From IMG/VR virus record IMGVR_UViG_3300032087_005453, positions 1 to 64,000 of that record: a stretch of 64,000 nt of DNA; one strand, written 5' to 3'. This DNA is from a virus. The translations under genes and the position numbers were made by a program. The notes below the pieces were generated by a model. It saw only the letters and a program-made list of their open reading frames with translations, was not told where the DNA came from and ran no database searches. This document shows positions 1 to 6,136 of this stretch, one piece after another (within the stretch, counting starts at the first letter, position 1; the number at the start of each line of letters is the position of its first letter).

Positions 1-20
1 ATATAATGTTACAGTATGTA

Positions 21-40
21 GGCAGTTACAACTAACTGCC
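21..40 (+). other. Perfect 8-bp hairpin upstream of the tRNA block
   Basis: GGCAGTTA and TAACTGCC pair perfectly around a CAAC loop. It has no T-tract, so it is not a classical terminator. It lies just before the structured terminator-like element and the two tRNAs and may be part of the same leader, or the 3' end of something beginning left of the window. Confidence 0.5.
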
Positions 41-48
41 GACACTTT

Positions 49-113
49 GCGATCCGGATTCACTATGTCATACGGACTAGATCCGAATTCAGCCCATCAT
101 CCGGACGCTTTTT
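49..113 (+). terminator. Structured terminator-like RNA element, copy 1
   Basis: A short outer stem (GCG 49-51 with CGC 106-108) encloses a 53-nt domain at 52-104 and is followed at once by TTTTT (109-113). The domain aligns without gaps to those at 6033-6117 and 38574-38654 read in their transcription direction. It has an inner stem CCGGAT/ATCCGG and an apical hairpin with loop CTAGA whose stem is C-G and G-C where the other copies have T-A and A-T. The T-tract touches the first base of tRNA-Gln. It is either a terminator with a conserved cap or a conditional attenuator; the function is not known. Confidence 0.65.
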
Positions 114-185
114 AACCCTGTGGTGTAATTGGTAACACATCGGACTTTGACTCCGACATTCCAAGTTCAAGTCTTGGCAGGGTTA
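114..185 (+). tRNA. tRNA-Gln (anticodon TTG)
   Basis: Acceptor strands AACCCTG (114-120) and CAGGGTT (178-184) pair over 7 bp with discriminator A185. The anticodon stem TCGGA/TCCGA carries the loop CTTTGAC, so the anticodon is TTG (reads CAA). The T arm is CCAAG-TTCAAGT-CTTGG. CCA is not encoded. It sits 4 nt before tRNA-Leu in what looks like one small RNA operon. Confidence 0.93.
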
Positions 186-189
186 TTAT

Positions 190-272
190 GCCGGAATGGT
201 GGAATTGGTAGACACGCGAAATTTAGGATTTCGTGCCCCACGGGCGTGCAGGTTCGAGTCCTGTTTCCGGTA
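190..272 (+). tRNA. tRNA-Leu (anticodon TAG)
   Basis: Class II tRNA of 83 nt. Acceptor GCCGGAA (190-196) pairs with TTCCGGT (265-271), discriminator A272, CCA not encoded. The anticodon stem CGAAA/TTTCG holds the loop TTTAGGA, giving anticodon TAG. There is a long variable arm, as expected for Leu, and a canonical T loop TTCGAGT. The tmRNA acceptor piece starts directly at the next base, so 3' processing of this tRNA would also create the 5' end of that piece. Confidence 0.93.
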
Positions 273-350
273 ATCCTGCTCGGCAGGATAAGCATGTAGA
301 GGTTATTGCTAAAATCAGACTGGACGGGGGATCGTTGCCCCCCACCTCCA
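273..350 (+). ncRNA. ssrA: tmRNA acceptor (3') piece of a permuted, two-piece tmRNA
   Basis: This is the 3' half of tmRNA placed upstream of its 5' half. It opens with a 7-bp hairpin (273-289). It then has the family motif AAGCATGTAG (P2 strand), a T arm with stem GGGGG/CCCCC (326-330, 338-342), and acceptor strand CACCTCC (343-349) with discriminator A350. CACCTCC pairs with GGGGGTG at 947-953 over 7 bp and keeps a G3-U wobble, the alanine identity element. CATGTAG and GTTATT pair with CTGCATG and GGTAAT in the coding piece to rebuild P2. The T loop ATCGTTG is odd: positions 54 and 58 are A and T rather than T and A. Circularly permuted tmRNAs with this gene order are known from alphaproteobacteria and some cyanobacteria. 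Confidence 0.88.
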
Positions 351-360
351 ATTTTTTCTT

Positions 361-378
361 ACGATCTCCATCGTTTTT
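361..378 (+). terminator. Weak rho-independent terminator after the acceptor piece
   Basis: ACGAT (361-365) and ATCGT (370-374) pair around CTCC, followed by four T. The stem is short (5 bp), so efficiency is doubtful. If it works, the tRNA/acceptor-piece transcript ends here and the coding piece downstream is transcribed separately. Confidence 0.45.
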
Positions 379-396
379 GGTGTATAGTATAATATA
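377..396 (+). promoter_or_regulatory. Putative promoter for the HNH gene and tmRNA coding piece
   Basis: A TATAAT box lies at 388-393 in an AT-rich stretch, preceded by GGTGTATA at 379-386. The GGTGTATA string recurs upstream of 2139 and, on the other strand, inside the TATAAATA promoter at 39362. No good -35 box is seen. It supports separate transcription of the second half of the tmRNA locus. Confidence 0.45.
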
Positions 397-425
397 AACT
401 ACTATTGCCTAAAATGGAGATTGTG

Positions 426-971
426 ATGAAAACAGTAACACTCGTCTGCGAAACCTGTAATGAAGAATTTGAAAAATCGAAAGGAGAATATAACAGAAGA
501 AAAAGACTGGGGAAAAATAAGTTTTATTGTAGTTTGTCCTGCTCCGCAAAGAGTCCAGAGAATCTGAAGCATATTGTTGAGAACAAATCAGATTTTCCAA
601 TTTGGGAGCATTCTCATAATAGAAGGGATGAACTGTCGCCATTTAGAGAAACTTTTAGGAGACTAAAAAATAGGGACAAAGAAGTTACTGTAACTTTAGA
701 GTCTCTGAAAGAAATTTGGGACTCTCAAAAAGGCATTTGTCCTCTTACTGGCTGGACATTAGAACTTCCAACTCAATCTAAAAATTACAAACTAAAATTA
801 AGAACAGCAAGTCTTGATAGAATTGATAATTCAAAAGGGTATGCTGTAGACAATGTTAGATTTGTTTCTGTTATGTTTAATCTTGCTCGAAATCAATTTT
901 CAGATGAAGACGTTATAGAATTCGCACGAGCGGTTACTAAAACAACGGGGGTGAATGGAATTGACAGGTGA
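426..971 (+). CDS. HNH homing-type endonuclease inside the tmRNA intervening region
   Basis: A 181-residue protein, with ATG 426 chosen because GGAG lies 6 nt upstream; an in-frame TTG at 405 and ATG at 414 are less likely. The N-terminus has a zinc-finger-like Cys set (CETC near the start, FYCSLSC about 30 residues on). The C-terminal half has a phage HNH core: CPLTGW, then SLDRIDNSKGY, then NVRFVS and a late N. Such proteins are free-standing or intron-borne nicking enzymes. The gene fills the segment between the two tmRNA halves, and its last 25 bases overlap the start of the coding piece. This placement suggests a nuclease that entered the intervening sequence, which is discarded during RNA processing. 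Confidence 0.85.
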   Translation: MKTVTLVCETCNEEFEKSKGEYNRRKRLGKNKFYCSLSCSAKSPENLKHIVENKSDFPIWEHSHNRRDELSPFRETFRRLKNRDKEVTVTLESLKEIWDSQKGICPLTGWTLELPTQSKNYKLKLRTASLDRIDNSKGYAVDNVRFVSVMFNLARNQFSDEDVIEFARAVTKTTGVNGIDR

Positions 972-1108
972 CGTAGGTAATGGCTGCATGTCGAGGTTGG
1001 TCAGTGGGCCTCGTAAAAAGCTGACCAAAAGTTAAATGCAGAACCTAGTTTTGCTCTGGCAGCGTAAGTTGTCACGAGGAGTTGCCCGTCCTTGTCACCA
1101 AAACGGGC
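947..1108 (+). ncRNA. ssrA: tmRNA coding (5') piece with tag ORF AEPSFALAA
   Basis: The segment starts with acceptor strand GGGGGTG (947-953), complementary to 343-349. A tmRNA D-like region follows (GGAATTGAC), then P2 strands GGTAAT and CTGCATG. Next is an H-type pseudoknot: CGAGG with CCTCG, and GGTCAG with CTGACC, linked by TAAAAAG as in other tmRNAs. The resume codon GCA is at 1038-1040 and the frame reads AEPSFALAA then TAA (1065-1067), a normal proteolysis tag ending in ALAA. The 3' end probably lies at the terminator. With the acceptor piece it should tag proteins on stalled ribosomes together with host SmpB. From memory, planctomycete tags have the same length and AE...ALAA pattern. 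Confidence 0.88.
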
Positions 1109-1115
1109 TTTTTAT
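1084..1115 (+). terminator. Rho-independent terminator of the tmRNA coding piece
   Basis: GCCCGT (1084-1089) pairs with ACGGGC (1103-1108), followed by TTTTTATTTATT. It ends the RNA block before the dCMP deaminase gene. Confidence 0.75.
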
Positions 1116-1135
1116 TTATTAAAGGAAGACTGAGC

Positions 1136-1570
1136 ATGAATAGTTGGGATTGTTCGTTTTTAGATATGGCGGAAACCATCGCGAAGAAATCAAAAGATCC
1201 TTCTACCAAGGTTGGTGCTGTTATTGTTGATGATCAGAACAGACCTGTTTCTTGGGGTTATAATGGTTTTCCAAGGAAGATTGAGGACACGCCAGAGCGA
1301 TTAAATAATCGTGATCTAAAGTTACAGCATACTGTTCATGCGGAAATTAATGCCATTCTATTTGCTGAACGATCAAGGCTGGAAGGTGCTACTTTGTACA
1401 CTTATCCCTTTATGCCATGCTCCAGTTGTTGTATTTTAATAATTCAGTCTGGCATTCAGAGAGTTGTTTCGTATAATGACGACACAGAAAGATGGCAGGA
1501 ATCTTTCGAGAAATCCAAGACCATGTTCAAGGAAGCTGGAATACAACTATTCCTTTATGAGAAAGAATAA
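1136..1570 (+). CDS. dCMP deaminase (cytidine/deoxycytidylate deaminase family)
   Basis: A 144-residue zinc enzyme that should deaminate dCMP to dUMP, feeding dTMP synthesis in phage nucleotide metabolism. Zinc and catalytic motifs are intact: HAE at residues 68-70 and PCSSC at 94-98. The family's N-terminal SKDPSTKVGAVIV and GYNGFP strings are also present. ATG 1136 is chosen over an upstream in-frame start inside the tmRNA terminator because AAAGGAAG lies 8 nt before it. It is the first protein gene after the RNA block, two bases before the next HNH gene. No thymidylate synthase is in this window. Confidence 0.92.
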   Translation: MNSWDCSFLDMAETIAKKSKDPSTKVGAVIVDDQNRPVSWGYNGFPRKIEDTPERLNNRDLKLQHTVHAEINAILFAERSRLEGATLYTYPFMPCSSCCILIIQSGIQRVVSYNDDTERWQESFEKSKTMFKEAGIQLFLYEKE

Positions 1571-1572
1571 GA

Positions 1573-2070
1573 ATGTTAAACACTTTGGTTCTTAATGCTA
1601 ATTATGTACCATTGTCTGTAATTAACGAGCAGCGGGCTGTTGTGTTGGATATCAACCATCCAAACATGACAGTCCTTTCTTATTATGATAAAAAGATAAT
1701 TGGACTATCTGAATCTTATAACATTCCAGCGGTAATGGTTTTAAATAAATACATCAAAATGCACCACAAAAAACACTACCCCACCAAAAGAAATATTAGA
1801 CTCAGAGACAAAGGAACTTGTGGGTATTGTGGTATAAATTTGGATTCTAAAAACTTCACAATTGACCATATCATTCCGATATCACATTTCAAAAAAAGGC
1901 AAGAAGCTAACACTTGGGAAAACCAAATTTCATGTTGTAAATCTTGTAATAGTAAGAAAGGAAATAGAACACCAGAGCAGGCCGGAATGGAGTTAAAACG
2001 GAACCCAAAACAGCCAAAAAACATAATATTTTACAATAAGCCGCCTCAAGAATGGCAGCCTTATTTGTGA
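1573..2070 (+). CDS. Free-standing HNH endonuclease
   Basis: A 165-residue HNH protein of the widespread LVLNANYVPLSV type. The zinc-binding pairs are CGYC near residue 78 and CKSC near residue 117. The HNH core reads FTIDHIIPISHF, then a central N, then CNSKKGNRTPEQA. Proteins of this type are common in phages and bacteria as lone nucleases; some are mobile and some act in restriction or packaging. It follows the deaminase by 2 nt, so it is probably co-transcribed. Its target is not evident. Confidence 0.85.
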   Translation: MLNTLVLNANYVPLSVINEQRAVVLDINHPNMTVLSYYDKKIIGLSESYNIPAVMVLNKYIKMHHKKHYPTKRNIRLRDKGTCGYCGINLDSKNFTIDHIIPISHFKKRQEANTWENQISCCKSCNSKKGNRTPEQAGMELKRNPKQPKNIIFYNKPPQEWQPYL

Positions 2071-2073
2071 TAT

Positions 2074-2086
2074 GGTGTATAATTTT
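2074..2086 (+). promoter_or_regulatory. Putative promoter upstream of the DUF1501 gene
   Basis: The gap between 2070 and 2139 holds GGTGTATAATTTT, with TATAAT at about 2079-2084. It shares GGTGTATA with the motif at 379-386 and with the late-type promoter at 39362 (- strand). Position and similarity are the only support. Confidence 0.4.
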
Positions 2087-2138
2087 ATGCCGTCATTAAT
2101 GTAATCAAGTGTGCTACCTATACAAGAAAGGTCGAGTT

Positions 2139-3386
2139 ATGAATAGAAGGTCATTTATCAAACATGGTGCATTTGTTGGTGGGTCATTTTTAACATACGG
2201 TAATGTTTTTGCCAGTTCCAATAATAATCCAAATCCAGATGACACAGCAGTATTGTTTGTGTTTTTAAATGGTGGAGCAACACACATTGAAACATTTAAC
2301 CCTGTACCACAGGCACCAGTGGAATTCAGATCAACTACAGGTGCTATTGACACAAATGTACCCGGACTGCAAGTTGGTGGACTATTTAAGAATCTGGCCC
2401 AACGAGCAAATAAAGTGGTGATTCCAAGAGCATTTGGTCATAAAGACCAAAACCATGCAAGTTCTGTCCACTGGGTCGTAACGGGCGAACCTAACTTTGG
2501 TGCTGGTACAAATTCAAAATGGCCCAGTCACGGTAGTGTTATGAGTCGCTACCACGGCACCAATGCCGCAAATGGACTTCCAACATACATTAAACTGGGT
2601 AAATTTCAGCACGATGCCGCCGCTTGGCTAGGAGGTAAATACACTGGATACGATGCCGATGCACAAGGTAGAAAAGATCTTCAGCTTATAAGTGGAAGTG
2701 ATAGATTCAAGTCAAGAATAAACATATTGGATATTGTAGATAGTAATTTCACCAAAACTAATAAATCCCACCAAGTCGTACAAGATTGGGGTGATTTGAA
2801 AGGTCAAGCAATCAATGTTGTATTAGGTGATGCATCAGAAGCATTTAAAGTAGAAGAAGATGCTAAATATAAGGATTTTCAAGCATCTCAATTTGGCAAA
2901 GATTCACTTACAGCAATTAGACTTCTTGAAGCTGGAGCAAAATTTGTTACGATTACCACTGGCGGATGGGATATGCATAGCAATATCGTTGGAGGATTAA
3001 ATAATCGTCAGGTTGAGCTAGATAATTACTTGGGCAAGATTATGGATACTCTTGAAGAAAGAGGCATGTACAAAAGAGTTATGCTTGTAGTCACTTCTGA
3101 ATTTGGAAGAACTCCAAAAGTAAATGGCAATGCTGGACGAGACCATTTTGGTAGAGTTGCTCCTTTAATGATTAGTTGTGGTAGTTATGATATGGGAAGA
3201 ACTATTGGAACCACCACGGCAAATGCTGACGATTTTGATCAAGATAGAACAACTCCAGAAGATTTAACTTGGACTATTTTTGATCATTTGAACATGAAAA
3301 AAGATACTAGATATGTTGCGACAGATGGAAGACCACACGATATTGTTAAAAAGAATGCTAAAAACATTTTGAAGGATTTTTCGTAA
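2139..3386 (+). CDS. DUF1501 protein with twin-arginine signal peptide
   Basis: A 415-residue protein starting with a twin-arginine leader (NRRSFIK, then a hydrophobic run ending near VFAS), so the host Tat system should export it folded. The body has DUF1501 hallmarks: SSVHWVVTGE, a GGWDMHS motif, SEFGRTPKVNG and GRDHFGR near the C-terminus. DUF1501 belongs to the alkaline-phosphatase/sulfatase-like fold and is especially abundant in planctomycetes, often beside DUF1553 cytochromes; its reaction is not established. ATG 2139 is chosen because it gives the intact RR motif and has an AAAGG-like site upstream. An exported metabolic-type protein is unusual for a phage and was probably taken from a host. 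Confidence 0.9.
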   Translation: MNRRSFIKHGAFVGGSFLTYGNVFASSNNNPNPDDTAVLFVFLNGGATHIETFNPVPQAPVEFRSTTGAIDTNVPGLQVGGLFKNLAQRANKVVIPRAFGHKDQNHASSVHWVVTGEPNFGAGTNSKWPSHGSVMSRYHGTNAANGLPTYIKLGKFQHDAAAWLGGKYTGYDADAQGRKDLQLISGSDRFKSRINILDIVDSNFTKTNKSHQVVQDWGDLKGQAINVVLGDASEAFKVEEDAKYKDFQASQFGKDSLTAIRLLEAGAKFVTITTGGWDMHSNIVGGLNNRQVELDNYLGKIMDTLEERGMYKRVMLVVTSEFGRTPKVNGNAGRDHFGRVAPLMISCGSYDMGRTIGTTTANADDFDQDRTTPEDLTWTIFDHLNMKKDTRYVATDGRPHDIVKKNAKNILKDFS

Positions 3387-3745
3387 TGAACAGAGAAGAA
3401 ATACAATACATTAAAGAGTTAGCTTTTGCTCCTCAAGGAGTTTGCGGATCTCTTCCAGATAAAAACAGAACTACCAAAGAAGGTATTTTTAATGACGCTT
3501 TTGAGGCAGCATCTGATTGGTATGGTAATTATCCTTTAGGAGATGTTTTTTACCCAAAATTAGGAAGGATTAGAACGTCTCATCTCAGAAAAGAATGTAA
3601 GAAACATATCTACAAAAATGCCAAATTCACAAACAAACCTTCTGGGTTTTTACCTTCTTTTGTGTGGTGGTGGCTAGCTAAAATTGTAATAAATTGGATT
3701 ATTGACAAAATCATACATCATCTACTGGAGAAATACACAAGATGA
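3386..3745 (+). CDS. Unknown 119-residue protein
   Basis: I do not recognise this protein. It starts in a TAATG overlap with the DUF1501 stop and ends in an ATGA overlap with the HAD gene, so it is translated as part of that operon. The C-terminal third has a Trp/Ile-rich amphipathic or membrane-associating stretch (FVWWWLAKIVINWIIDKII), suggesting peripheral membrane contact. No catalytic motif is visible. A role linked to the exported DUF1501 protein is possible from position alone. Confidence 0.75.
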   Translation: MNREEIQYIKELAFAPQGVCGSLPDKNRTTKEGIFNDAFEAASDWYGNYPLGDVFYPKLGRIRTSHLRKECKKHIYKNAKFTNKPSGFLPSFVWWWLAKIVINWIIDKIIHHLLEKYTR

Positions 3746-4113
3746 ATAATTTTAGGGACTTAAGGAAAACTATTTTTTGCGATATTGATGGCACGATCTT
3801 TCACCATAAAAAAGATCTACATGCTATGCTAACTGAAAAACCCATCTTACTTCCGGGTGTAATTGAGAGATTTACAGAGTGGAGACTAAAGGATTATTTT
3901 ATCCTTATCACCACAGCCCGTCCAGAAGGCACCAGAAGGGCCACTGAGCAACAACTAAATTCATTTGGTATCTTTTACGACAAACTAATTATGGGGCTTC
4001 CTACGGGCAGCAGAATGGTCGTAAACGATAGAAAACCAGATGGGATGAATACGGCAGAAGCTGTATGCTTAGACAGAAACGCCGGACTATTATCCAGAGA
4101 CGATCTTAGATAA
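3742..4113 (+). CDS. HAD-superfamily phosphatase
   Basis: A 123-residue minimal HAD hydrolase. Motif I is DIDGT at residues 14-18 (Asp nucleophile and general acid), motif II is the T of LITTARPEG, and motif IV is VVNDRKPDG; there is no cap domain. Proteins of this small type dephosphorylate sugar phosphates in surface-glycan pathways. It is convergent with, and overlaps by 24 nt, a leftward kinase/nucleotidyltransferase pair that would act before and after a phosphatase in heptose activation, so a GmhB-like job is plausible. It is shorter than typical GmhB (about 180 residues), so that assignment stays tentative. Confidence 0.82.
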   Translation: MNNFRDLRKTIFCDIDGTIFHHKKDLHAMLTEKPILLPGVIERFTEWRLKDYFILITTARPEGTRRATEQQLNSFGIFYDKLIMGLPTGSRMVVNDRKPDGMNTAEAVCLDRNAGLLSRDDLR

Positions 4114-4560
4114 AATCTCGCTAGAGCTATTAATTTTTGGCAAAGCAAGAAACACCGGAAGTATGTGGAATTTTTCGCATACTTCCTTTTCTTTTGGGTC
4201 TGAAGTAACTCTATCACCAGAATTAAAAAAATAAATTCTGACATCTTCAGACTTGTCTCCAGCCGGAATATTTAATAAATGAGTACCTTGCTCTATATGC
4301 CGCCCAAGTGCCTCTAAATCCGATGCAACATTAATCTCTTTGCTTTGAGATATCTTAGCTGACCAAACGCCTTTGATATTTTTAACAACCTCAAGGCGTT
4401 CATTCTCATCCATAAACTCTTGACTGCCTTTTAACTTTACCTGCTCATCATTATTAACAATGGCAAATAAATGATCAACCATCTTAGCCGACTCTTGAAT
4501 ATACTGAATGTGACCACTATGAATTGGATTTGCGAATAAGCTTACTACCCCAATCTTCAT
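4090..4560 (-). CDS. Cytidylyltransferase-like nucleotidyltransferase
   Basis: A 156-residue Rossmann-like nucleotidyltransferase with the HxGH signature HSGH at residues 14-17 (NPIHSGHIQYI). It resembles the RfaE/HldE C-terminal domain and glycerol-3-phosphate cytidylyltransferase. The ATG at 4560 is preceded by AGGAGAGG, a strong ribosome site, and preferred over an upstream in-frame ATG at 4578. It directly follows the GHMP kinase gene and probably activates the sugar phosphate made there to an NDP-sugar. The usual C-terminal ISSTxxR-like motif reads INSSSEILS. Which nucleotide and sugar it uses cannot be told. Confidence 0.83.
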   Translation of the reverse strand: MKIGVVSLFANPIHSGHIQYIQESAKMVDHLFAIVNNDEQVKLKGSQEFMDENERLEVVKNIKGVWSAKISQSKEINVASDLEALGRHIEQGTHLLNIPAGDKSEDVRIYFFNSGDRVTSDPKEKEVCEKFHILPVFLALPKINSSSEILSKIVSG

Positions 4561-4570
4561 ATTACCTCTC

Positions 4571-5536
4571 CTATGCATGGATTATCTTTGAACCTTCGGG
4601 TGAATAACCACAGTCAATATAACTACCACTAAAATTCTGCACAATATCTTTTTTGCTTTTGCTATCTTTAGCTATTCCAAATATAAATCCAGAACCACCA
4701 CTTCCTAAAAGCTTTCCACCTATCATTCCATGAGCATATAAAGACCTAAATGTGTCTAGGAGTTCTTCACCTGCAATTAAAGGTGAGATTTGTATTTTAG
4801 ATTCCCAAGATTGCCTTAAAAGGATAGCAATGGATTCAATGTCTTCATTACTAAATGCACGAAGTGCGTCATTCGCTAGTTTATGAATATTGATCTTGTT
4901 TTCATCAGACGATCCCGTATCACTAGATGAAGCTATCCTGAACGATCTTCTTTGTTTTCCAGTATAAATAAGAAAAGATCTATTGAAGAACTCTTCGATA
5001 AAATCTTTTGATATTGGCAAAGGTCTAACCCTAAAGTCTCCATCTTTTTTAATCTCGACTGAATTAAATCCTCCATATGCCGCCCAGATTTGATCTTGAA
5101 TCCCACCCGGCTCCTTTAAGTGATTACGTTCAACTTCTATAGCAAACTTTGCCAATTGATATGGTGAATAATTGTATTCCGACTTTAATGCATTGATCAA
5201 TCCCACCATAAAGGCGGAAGAAGATCCAGTTCCAGTTTGAGCGGGAAAATCACTAAAGTAAGACATTTCCCATCTTTTATCCATTTGCTGGAAATACTCA
5301 AGAGCACCTCTAACTCCGTCATGCTGAATTTCTTTGTTGTCGTTTACTTGCTCTATTTTAGAGTAGGATATTTTAGATTTATAACTAAAGATCTCCGGGT
5401 TTTCTCTTAAGGAAAGATAGCAATATTTATCCATTGCAAATCCAATCAGCAACGAACCATGCTGCTCGTAATATGATTTATAATCTGTCGATCCACCAAA
5501 AAGTGAAACTCTAAATGGGGTTTTAGATATAATCAT
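4571..5536 (-). CDS. GHMP-family sugar kinase, heptose-7-phosphate kinase (HddA)-like
   Basis: A 321-residue GHMP kinase. The N-terminal TPFRVSLFGGSTDY matches heptose and related sugar kinases, the ATP loop is GTGSSSA at residues 102-108, and the C-terminal glycine-rich motif is GGKLLGSGGSGFI. The closest known type by eye is D-glycero-alpha-D-manno-heptose-7-phosphate kinase, which phosphorylates C1 before the phosphatase and nucleotidyltransferase steps. Downstream is the nucleotidyltransferase and, convergently, the HAD phosphatase. No GmhA-type isomerase gene is seen in the window, so the phage would rely on host heptose phosphate. The substrate is inferred, not shown. Confidence 0.85.
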   Translation of the reverse strand: MIISKTPFRVSLFGGSTDYKSYYEQHGSLLIGFAMDKYCYLSLRENPEIFSYKSKISYSKIEQVNDNKEIQHDGVRGALEYFQQMDKRWEMSYFSDFPAQTGTGSSSAFMVGLINALKSEYNYSPYQLAKFAIEVERNHLKEPGGIQDQIWAAYGGFNSVEIKKDGDFRVRPLPISKDFIEEFFNRSFLIYTGKQRRSFRIASSSDTGSSDENKINIHKLANDALRAFSNEDIESIAILLRQSWESKIQISPLIAGEELLDTFRSLYAHGMIGGKLLGSGGSGFIFGIAKDSKSKKDIVQNFSGSYIDCGYSPEGSKIIHA

Positions 5537-6023
5537 TAATTACTCCCAAAAAATGTTGTCTACCAGAAGATACTTTACTTCTCCAATCTTGTATTGAATT
5601 AGATCCAATATAATCTGTAATATATTTATAACAAGCAAAATTAACATTAAAGTATTTACATGCCTGTGCTATAGCATATGCCTCCATGTCTGCCAGATCT
5701 GCATTAGAATCTTTTTCCTGTAAAGCAAAGGAATCTCCAGTTGACAATGTTAGTCCTGTGCCATATCTTATGGTTTCATGAAACTCAGGATGACAATCTC
5801 TATTTACAAATGTTCCACACTTGTGTAGTCCAGAAAGGTTTTTGTCAAATGATCCAGCAGTGCCAAGATTGACCACTAGATTTGGATTATAAGTTTTTAT
5901 TAAATCAGAAGCAACTATTGCAGCATTAGTCTTTCCTACACCCGTGAAAAATATTTGATCATCACAATATGATGGTACATCTGGTAATTCTTCTGAAAGT
6001 GCTAATAGAAAGATCTTGTTCAT
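5523..6023 (-). CDS. Nucleoside phosphorylase / MTA-SAH nucleosidase-like protein
   Basis: A 166-residue protein of the PNP/UDP phosphorylase fold, shorter than the usual 230 or so. Seen motifs are GVGKTNAA near residue 29, NLGTAGS, GDSF, and the DMEAYAIA purine/ribose-binding signature followed by YITDYIG. The DMEAYAIA plus YITD pattern fits methylthioadenosine/S-adenosylhomocysteine nucleosidase. It could recycle SAM by-products or cut other nucleosides; nothing in the context decides this. The ATG at 6023 follows the structured element at 6033-6117 by only about 10 nt, so expression may depend on readthrough of that element. Its 3' end overlaps the kinase start. Confidence 0.8.
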   Translation of the reverse strand: MNKIFLLALSEELPDVPSYCDDQIFFTGVGKTNAAIVASDLIKTYNPNLVVNLGTAGSFDKNLSGLHKCGTFVNRDCHPEFHETIRYGTGLTLSTGDSFALQEKDSNADLADMEAYAIAQACKYFNVNFACYKYITDYIGSNSIQDWRSKVSSGRQHFLGVINDYI

Positions 6024-6032
6024 ATGTAGTCC

Positions 6033-6117
6033 AAAAAAATCCCACCCCAAGTCCCGGATGATTCACTAAATTTAGATCTGGCCTAAATGAAAATGTGAAT
6101 CCGGATACTTGGAGTGG
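6033..6117 (-). terminator. Structured terminator-like RNA element, copy 2
   Basis: On the minus strand an 11-bp outer stem (CCACTCCAAGT with ACTTGGGGTGG, one G-U) encloses a 53-nt domain and is followed by TTTTTTT. The inner stem is CCGGAT/ATCCGG. The apical hairpin is TTAGG-CCAGA-TCTAA, with U-A pairs where copy 1 has C-G and G-C. The outer stem sequence is wholly different from the other copies, yet still pairs. It fills the gap between 6137 and the start at 6023. It could terminate the upstream genes or attenuate the nucleosidase gene. Confidence 0.7.
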
Positions 6118-6136
6118 CAAATTGGAAACCTCAGTG

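Noticed and set aside
273-1108. A group I intron with HNH gene interrupting a linear tmRNA
   Set aside because: In an intron-split gene the 5' half would come first. Here the 3' half (273-350) precedes the 5' half (947-1108), which fits permutation and not an intron. I saw no intron core sequence in 351-946.
5623-5630. A third TATAAATA late promoter on the minus strand
   Set aside because: The box lies inside the nucleosidase coding region. It is 87 nt from the kinase start, but chance matches in AT-rich coding DNA are likely, so it was not listed as a promoter.
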